Shown here in pieces: positions 59,669-64,000 of a stretch of DNA of 64,000 bases. The stretch is from Vagococcus martis (lineage in GTDB: Bacteria > Bacillota > Bacilli > Lactobacillales > Vagococcaceae). A program made the translations under genes and the position numbers. Numbering within the stretch: position 1 is the first letter of the stretch; each line of letters opens with the position of its first letter. The DNA lies in assembly GCF_002026305.1 (NCBI RefSeq), contig NZ_MVAB01000001.1, positions 2,122,001-2,186,000 on the forward strand, in the 5' to 3' direction. Below the pieces are notes generated by a model that was not told the DNA's origin, ran no database searches, and saw only the letters and a program-made list of their open reading frames with translations.

Positions 59669-59720
59669 ATGTTTCAATATAGGTTTAACTTTTTAATTGA
59701 AATTGATAACAATATTTCAA
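59659..59720. promoter_or_regulatory. Two candidate operators between the RpiR-type gene and the HAD gene
   Basis: ATTGAAA-N6-TTTCAAT (59659-59678) overlaps the end of the regulator gene; TTGAAAT-N10-ATTTCAA (59697-59720) lies 67 bases before the HAD gene. Both are perfect dyads with the same core. Confidence 0.5.
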
Positions 59721-59786
59721 CTTGTTTCATAAAGCCTCTTACGTAAAAAAATCGTGATAGTATTTAATTACAAGGAGATGAGTTTT

Positions 59787-60617
59787 ATGAAAACAATTGT
59801 ATTAGATATAGATGGAACATTATTAACCACACAAAAAACTATTACGGAAGCAACGAAAAATTGTTTGATTGACTTGCAACAAAAAAGGAATAAATTGATT
59901 TTGGCATCAGGTAGGCCAACTACAGGGATGCTACAGCTATCTGACGAGTTAAAAATGGCTGAATATGATGGCTTACTTGTATCTTATAATGGTTCAAAAG
60001 TGATTGATTGTCATACAAATATGGAATTATTTAATCAGGCAATGAGTATTGAAGAGGGAAAAGCGGTCTTAGAACACATGAAACAGTTTAGTGTGTCACC
60101 TATGATAGATAAGGATGACTATATGTTTGTGAATGATGTTTTTGGGTGCGTGATTGATTATAAAGATGCACCATTTAATGTTATTGAATATGAATCTCGT
60201 GGTGGTCATTATAAATTGTGTGAAAAAGATGATTTGGCTGAATTTTTAGATTATCCAATTAATAAAATTTTGACAGCAGGAGAGCCTGATTATCTAGCCG
60301 CTAACTATAAAAAAATGATGGAACCTTTTAAAGACACGTTAACTTGTGTCTTTACGGCAGATTTTTATTTTGAATTTACGGCAAAAGGTATCGATAAAGC
60401 AAAGGCTTTGGATACTGTTTTACGCCCATTAGGAATTTTTCCAGAAGATGTCATTGCTTTTGGTGATGGTCATAATGATAGGACTATGCTTGAATACGCA
60501 GGTGTTGGAGTAGCAATGGAAAATGCGGTGAAAGAGTTGAAAGATTCTTCAGACATTACCACAAAATCAAATGATGAAGATGGTATTGTCCATTTTTTTA
60601 ATGAATTATTTGGTTAG
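59787..60617 (+). CDS. Cof-type HAD-superfamily phosphatase
   Basis: 276 residues. HAD motif I LDIDGTLL, motif II SGRPT, motif III lysine in the KGIDKAKA region, and motif IV GDGHNDRTML identify a Cof/YidA-type (IIB cap) phosphatase acting on sugar phosphates, nucleotides or cofactors. AAGGAG lies nine bases before the ATG. The position behind an RpiR-type gene and two operators fits sugar-phosphate metabolism. Confidence 0.9.
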   Translation: MKTIVLDIDGTLLTTQKTITEATKNCLIDLQQKRNKLILASGRPTTGMLQLSDELKMAEYDGLLVSYNGSKVIDCHTNMELFNQAMSIEEGKAVLEHMKQFSVSPMIDKDDYMFVNDVFGCVIDYKDAPFNVIEYESRGGHYKLCEKDDLAEFLDYPINKILTAGEPDYLAANYKKMMEPFKDTLTCVFTADFYFEFTAKGIDKAKALDTVLRPLGIFPEDVIAFGDGHNDRTMLEYAGVGVAMENAVKELKDSSDITTKSNDEDGIVHFFNELFG

Positions 60618-60699
60618 GCAGATAAATAGATAAGGTTTGCATAGTATGATACACTTTCTTTATAATTACTTTTAGTAAGTGAAAAGAGAGGTGTCGTGT

Positions 60700-61473
60700 A
60701 TGAAAAAAGTATTTCAACTATCTATTTTATTAGTATTTTTATCAGCTTGTTCAAATAATGAGGTAAATAATATGAGCGGTACAACAGAGAAAAGTAAAGT
60801 GACTTCAAGTCAAACTAAGCAATCTACTAGAGAATCCTCAATAGCATATTCAACAGTGTCTGGTGAAAAAGAAACGCAATTTGACGCAGGAACACTACTC
60901 ACTGCAGTAGAACAAAATGACCTCACACTAGTGAAAGACATAGTGTCCAGTAAAACTTACAATATCAATGAACAAAATGAAAAAGGTGAAACCCCATTAC
61001 TTATTGCAACACATAATAATCAAGTCGATATAGCAAAAGTATTGATAGATGCTGGAGCGGATGTTAACAAACAAGATAATATAGAAGATAGTGCTTATTT
61101 ATATGCTGCAGCACAAGGTAAAACAGAAATCTTATCTTATATTTTGAAACACGCTACGCCTAATCAGACAGTTTATAATCGTTTTGGTGGCAATGCGATT
61201 ATTCCAGCAGCTGAAAAAGGCCATCTTGAAAATGTTAAACTATTGCTTAAAGATGGAAAAGTAGATATCAATCATCAGAATGATTATGGATACACGGCTT
61301 TGATAGAAGCAGTCGCACTAAGAGATGGTTCAAAAGTCTATCAACAAATCGTTTCTGAACTGTTAAAAAATGGAGCCGATAAAACATTAAAAGATAATTC
61401 AGGACGAACAGCAGAAGACTATGCATCCCAACTAGGTTATGAAACTATTCTGAAACTATTGAAACAGTATTAA
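60700..61473 (+). CDS. Ankyrin-repeat lipoprotein
   Basis: 257 residues. A lipoprotein signal peptide (MKKVFQLSILLVFLSAC, Cys17), a Ser/Thr-rich linker (about 18-60), then four to five ankyrin repeats: GETPLLIATHNNQVDIAKVL, GADVNKQDN, LYAAAQGKTEIL, GYTALIEAVALRDG and GRTAEDYASQLGYETILK. It should be anchored to the outer membrane face and act in protein-protein contacts. ATG chosen after AGAGAGG; an upstream ATG would place Met-Lys-Arg before the signal. Confidence 0.88.
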   Translation: MKKVFQLSILLVFLSACSNNEVNNMSGTTEKSKVTSSQTKQSTRESSIAYSTVSGEKETQFDAGTLLTAVEQNDLTLVKDIVSSKTYNINEQNEKGETPLLIATHNNQVDIAKVLIDAGADVNKQDNIEDSAYLYAAAQGKTEILSYILKHATPNQTVYNRFGGNAIIPAAEKGHLENVKLLLKDGKVDINHQNDYGYTALIEAVALRDGSKVYQQIVSELLKNGADKTLKDNSGRTAEDYASQLGYETILKLLKQY

Positions 61474-61696
61474 ATTATGTTATTAAAATGACCGTTTAAG
61501 TGCTACTTTTTTGCCCTTATAATGGTTATTTTGTTTGAGAATGATAAATTTTTAAAGAAATATCTCTTAATCGTCCCTTTTTTTTCTTAAAGAGTTTTAT
61601 TTTTCATAAACAAATGATAGAATGTATAAGATGACCTTATTATGTAAGATGTCAGTACTTCTAGGAGAATAAGGATGAGAGGGTAGGAAAGAATTC

Positions 61697-64000
61697 ATGG
61701 CTAATTTTTTAAAGCAATTAATTGAAAATGATAAAAAAGATTTAAAACGCTTAGGGCATATGGCTGATAAAATTGATAAACTAGCACCACAAATGTCAGA
61801 GTTATCGGATGAAGAATTAAAACAAAAAACTGAGGAATTTAAAGCACGTTATGCTAAAGGCGAAACACTAGATGATCTACTTTTCGAAGCTTTTGCCGTA
61901 GTAAGAGAAGCAGCGAAACGTGTATTAGGACTATTTCCATATAAAGTACAGATGATGGGGGGGATTGTCTTACACGAAGGCGGTATTCCAGAGATGAAAA
62001 CCGGTGAAGGTAAAACATTGACTGCCACTATGCCTGTATATTTAAATGCATTATCTGGTGAAGGGGTGCATGTTGTAACTGTAAATGAGTACTTATCAAC
62101 ACGTGATGCGAGTGAAATGGGTGAGCTATATAATTTCCTTGGATTAACAGTTGGTTTAAATATTAATTCAAAATCTTCTGATGAAAAACGTGTGGCTTAC
62201 GCATGCGACATCACTTATTCAACAAATAACGAATTAGGATTCGACTATTTAAGAGATAACATGGTTGTCTATAAAGAACAAATGGTTCAACGTCCATTAA
62301 ACTTTGCAGTAGTGGATGAGGTCGATTCAATCTTAATTGATGAGGCAAGAACACCATTGATTATTTCTGGACAAGCAGAAAAATCAACGGCTTATTATAC
62401 AAGAGTTGATAACTTTATTAAAACTTTAGTTGAAGAAGAAGACTATAAAATTGATGTTCAATCTAAAACAATTAGTCTAACTGAACAAGGGATTACTAAA
62501 GCAGAAAAAAACTTTGATGTAAGTAACTTATACGACATTGAAAACACATCATTAACTCATTATATTGATCAATCACTACGTGCAAACTACATTATGTTAC
62601 GAGATATTGATTATGTGGTACAAGAAGGAAAAGTACTGATCGTTGACCAATTTACAGGTCGTATCATGGATGGTCGTCGTTATTCAGATGGTCTTCATCA
62701 AGCAATTGAAGCTAAAGAAGGCGTTGAAATTGAAGATGAAACAAAAACAATGGCGAACATTACATTCCAAAACTACTTCCGTATGTATAAAAAGTTATCA
62801 GGAATGACTGGTACGGCGAAAACAGAGGAAGAAGAGTTTAGAGAAATCTATAACATGCAAGTTATTCAGATTCCGACAAACAAACCAATTATTCGTGATG
62901 ATAGAGCAGATTTATTATATCCAACTTTATCAAGCAAATTCCAAGCTGTAGTAAAAGATATTAAAGAGCGTCATGAAAATGGTCAACCAGTCTTAGTCGG
63001 TACTGTAGCGGTTGAAACATCAGAATTATTATCTGATTTATTAACAAAAGAAAAAGTACCTCATCAAATCTTAAACGCGAAAAACCACTTTAAAGAAGCG
63101 GAAATCATTATGAATGCTGGTCAAAAAGGCGCAGTAACAATCGCGACAAACATGGCTGGTCGTGGTACGGATATTCGTTTAGGAGCAGGGGTTCGTGAAG
63201 CAGGAGGACTTGCTGTTATTGGTACAGAACGTCATGAATCTCGTCGTATTGATAACCAGTTACGTGGACGTGCGGGTCGTCAAGGAGATCCAGGTATGTC
63301 TCAGTTCTATCTATCATTAGAAGATGATTTAATGAAACGTTTTGGTTCTGAAAGAATTAAACTGTTCTTGGATCGCATGAAATTAGAAGACGAAGATGCC
63401 GTTATTCAAAGTAAAATGTTATCAAAACAAGTAGAATCAGCGCAAAAACGTGTTGAAGGGAATAACTACGATACACGTAAAAACGTCTTACAATACGATG
63501 ATGTTATGCGTGAACAACGTGAAGTTATCTATAAACAACGTCGTGAAGTAATCATGTCAGATGTTGATTTAGAGCCTGTGTTATTAGGAATGGTTGAGAG
63601 AACGATTGGTCGTTATGTTGATGGTCACACTCAAGGAGAGAAAAAAGATTGGAATCTTGAAGGTCTAGTTGATTTTGTTGGTTCAACAATCACTCATGAA
63701 GATGCGATTAGTTTAGCTGACTTTGAAAATAAAACACCTGAAGAGATGAAAGTATTTATCTATGATAAAGCCAAAGCTATTTACGAAGAAAAAGCTGAAA
63801 TCTTAAGCAGTGAAGAACAACTGATAGAATTCCAAAAAGTTGTTATTCTAAGAGTAGTTGATACAAAATGGACTGACCATATAGATGCAATGGATCAATT
63901 GAGAGAATCAATTGGCTTACGTGCATACGGTCAAAATAATCCATTGGTTGATTACCAAACAGAAGGATATGACATGTTCAACAATATGGTTGGGTCTATC
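61697..64000 (+). CDS. secA: Preprotein translocase ATPase SecA (3' end outside window)
   Basis: The first 768 codons. Walker A MKTGEGKT (residues 100-107), Walker [18 protein letters not shown], the pre-protein binding domain, and the helicase motifs [12 protein letters not shown] and [13 protein letters not shown]; the two-helix finger region ([18 protein letters not shown]) is reached before the window ends. SecA drives protein export through SecYEG. Start ATG follows GGTAGGAAAG. The 223 bases before it contain no gene. Confidence 0.97.
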   Translation, partial: MANFLKQLIENDKKDLKRLGHMADKIDKLAPQMSELSDEELKQKTEEFKARYAKGETLDDLLFEAFAVVREAAKRVLGLFPYKVQMMGGIVLHEGGIPEMKTGEGKTLTATMPVYLNALSGEGVHVVTVNEYLSTRDASEMGELYNFLGLTVGLNINSKSSDEKRVAYACDITYSTNNELGFDYLRDNMVVYKEQMVQRPLNFAVVDEVDSILIDEARTPLIISGQAEKSTAYYTRVDNFIKTLVEEEDYKIDVQSKTISLTEQGITKAEKNFDVSNLYDIENTSLTHYIDQSLRANYIMLRDIDYVVQEGKVLIVDQFTGRIMDGRRYSDGLHQAIEAKEGVEIEDETKTMANITFQNYFRMYKKLSGMTGTAKTEEEEFREIYNMQVIQIPTNKPIIRDDRADLLYPTLSSKFQAVVKDIKERHENGQPVLVGTVAVETSELLSDLLTKEKVPHQILNAKNHFKEAEIIMNAGQKGAVTIATNMAGRGTDIRLGAGVREAGGLAVIGTERHESRRIDNQLRGRAGRQGDPGMSQFYLSLEDDLMKRFGSERIKLFLDRMKLEDEDAVIQSKMLSKQVESAQKRVEGNNYDTRKNVLQYDDVMREQREVIYKQRREVIMSDVDLEPVLLGMVERTIGRYVDGHTQGEKKDWNLEGLVDFVGSTITHEDAISLADFENKTPEEMKVFIYDKAKAIYEEKAEILSSEEQLIEFQKVVILRVVDTKWTDHIDAMDQLRESIGLRAYGQNNPLVDYQTEGYDMFNNMVGSI

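Overview
The window is a low-GC, Gram-positive chromosome segment with AGGAGG-type ribosome binding sites and many TTG/GTG starts. It carries core gene blocks typical of Lactobacillales: rimM-trmD-rplS, hprK-lgt-gpsA-galU, dnaX-ebfC-recR-tmk-darA-holB-ricT-yabA-rsmI, cggR-gapA-pgk-tpiA-gpmI-eno, and secA. Gene content (a CovR/ArlR-type two-component system, an EfrAB/LmrCD-type heterodimeric exporter, GH73 cell-wall hydrolases, rpoN beside cggR) points to Enterococcaceae, most likely Vagococcus or Enterococcus. This assignment rests on recognition of families and gene order, not on a database search.

Layout. 1-4.7 kb: the end of a calcium-type P-type ATPase, a small unknown protein, a second P-type ATPase and a lipoprotein. 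4.8-6.5 kb: rimM-trmD-rplS. 6.8-9.5 kb: an M24-fold protein that has lost metal ligands, and a two-gene ThrE-type exporter. 9.6-14.4 kb: HPr kinase, lipoprotein lipidation, phospholipid/UDP-glucose precursors and a nucleoid-associated protein. 14.4-18.4 kb (minus strand): an esterase-like hydrolase and a YdjI-YdjG-YdjH-like membrane-stress operon without pspA. 18.5-25.3 kb: replication/repair/signalling block. 25.4-29.1 kb: a large coiled-coil protein with a seven-tyrosine tract, and a secreted glucosaminidase with one active and one apparently dead GH73 domain. 29.1-35.6 kb: guanine-riboswitch-controlled xpt, a frameshifted PurK-like gene, a GntR regulator, an aldo/keto reductase, an ABC-2 transporter and guaC. 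35.7-41.7 kb: heterodimeric ABC exporter and a two-component system. 41.7-43.1 kb (minus): clpP under a CtsR box, a DsbA-like protein and tRNA-Arg(CCG). 43.1-51.8 kb: rpoN and the complete lower-glycolysis operon.

The most unusual part is 51.6-57.7 kb. The last 107 bp of eno plus its terminator (195 bp in all) is present twice as a direct repeat. The repeats bracket about 4.2 kb of very AT-rich DNA with a decayed serine resolvase, a divergent PIN-nuclease-like gene that carries a frameshift at an A-AAA-AAG heptamer, a DUF5677-like gene, a HEPN-motif gene and a membrane protein. An intact ISL3-family element then interrupted the distal repeat, leaving an 8-bp target duplication. This looks like a small, now immobile island integrated at the 3' end of eno, with cargo resembling toxin/defence genes.

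57.7-64 kb: a membrane-anchored protein with two related extracellular domains, an RpiR-type regulator with two candidate TGAAA/TTTCA operators between it and a Cof-type HAD phosphatase, an ankyrin-repeat lipoprotein, and the first 768 codons of secA, which runs off the window.
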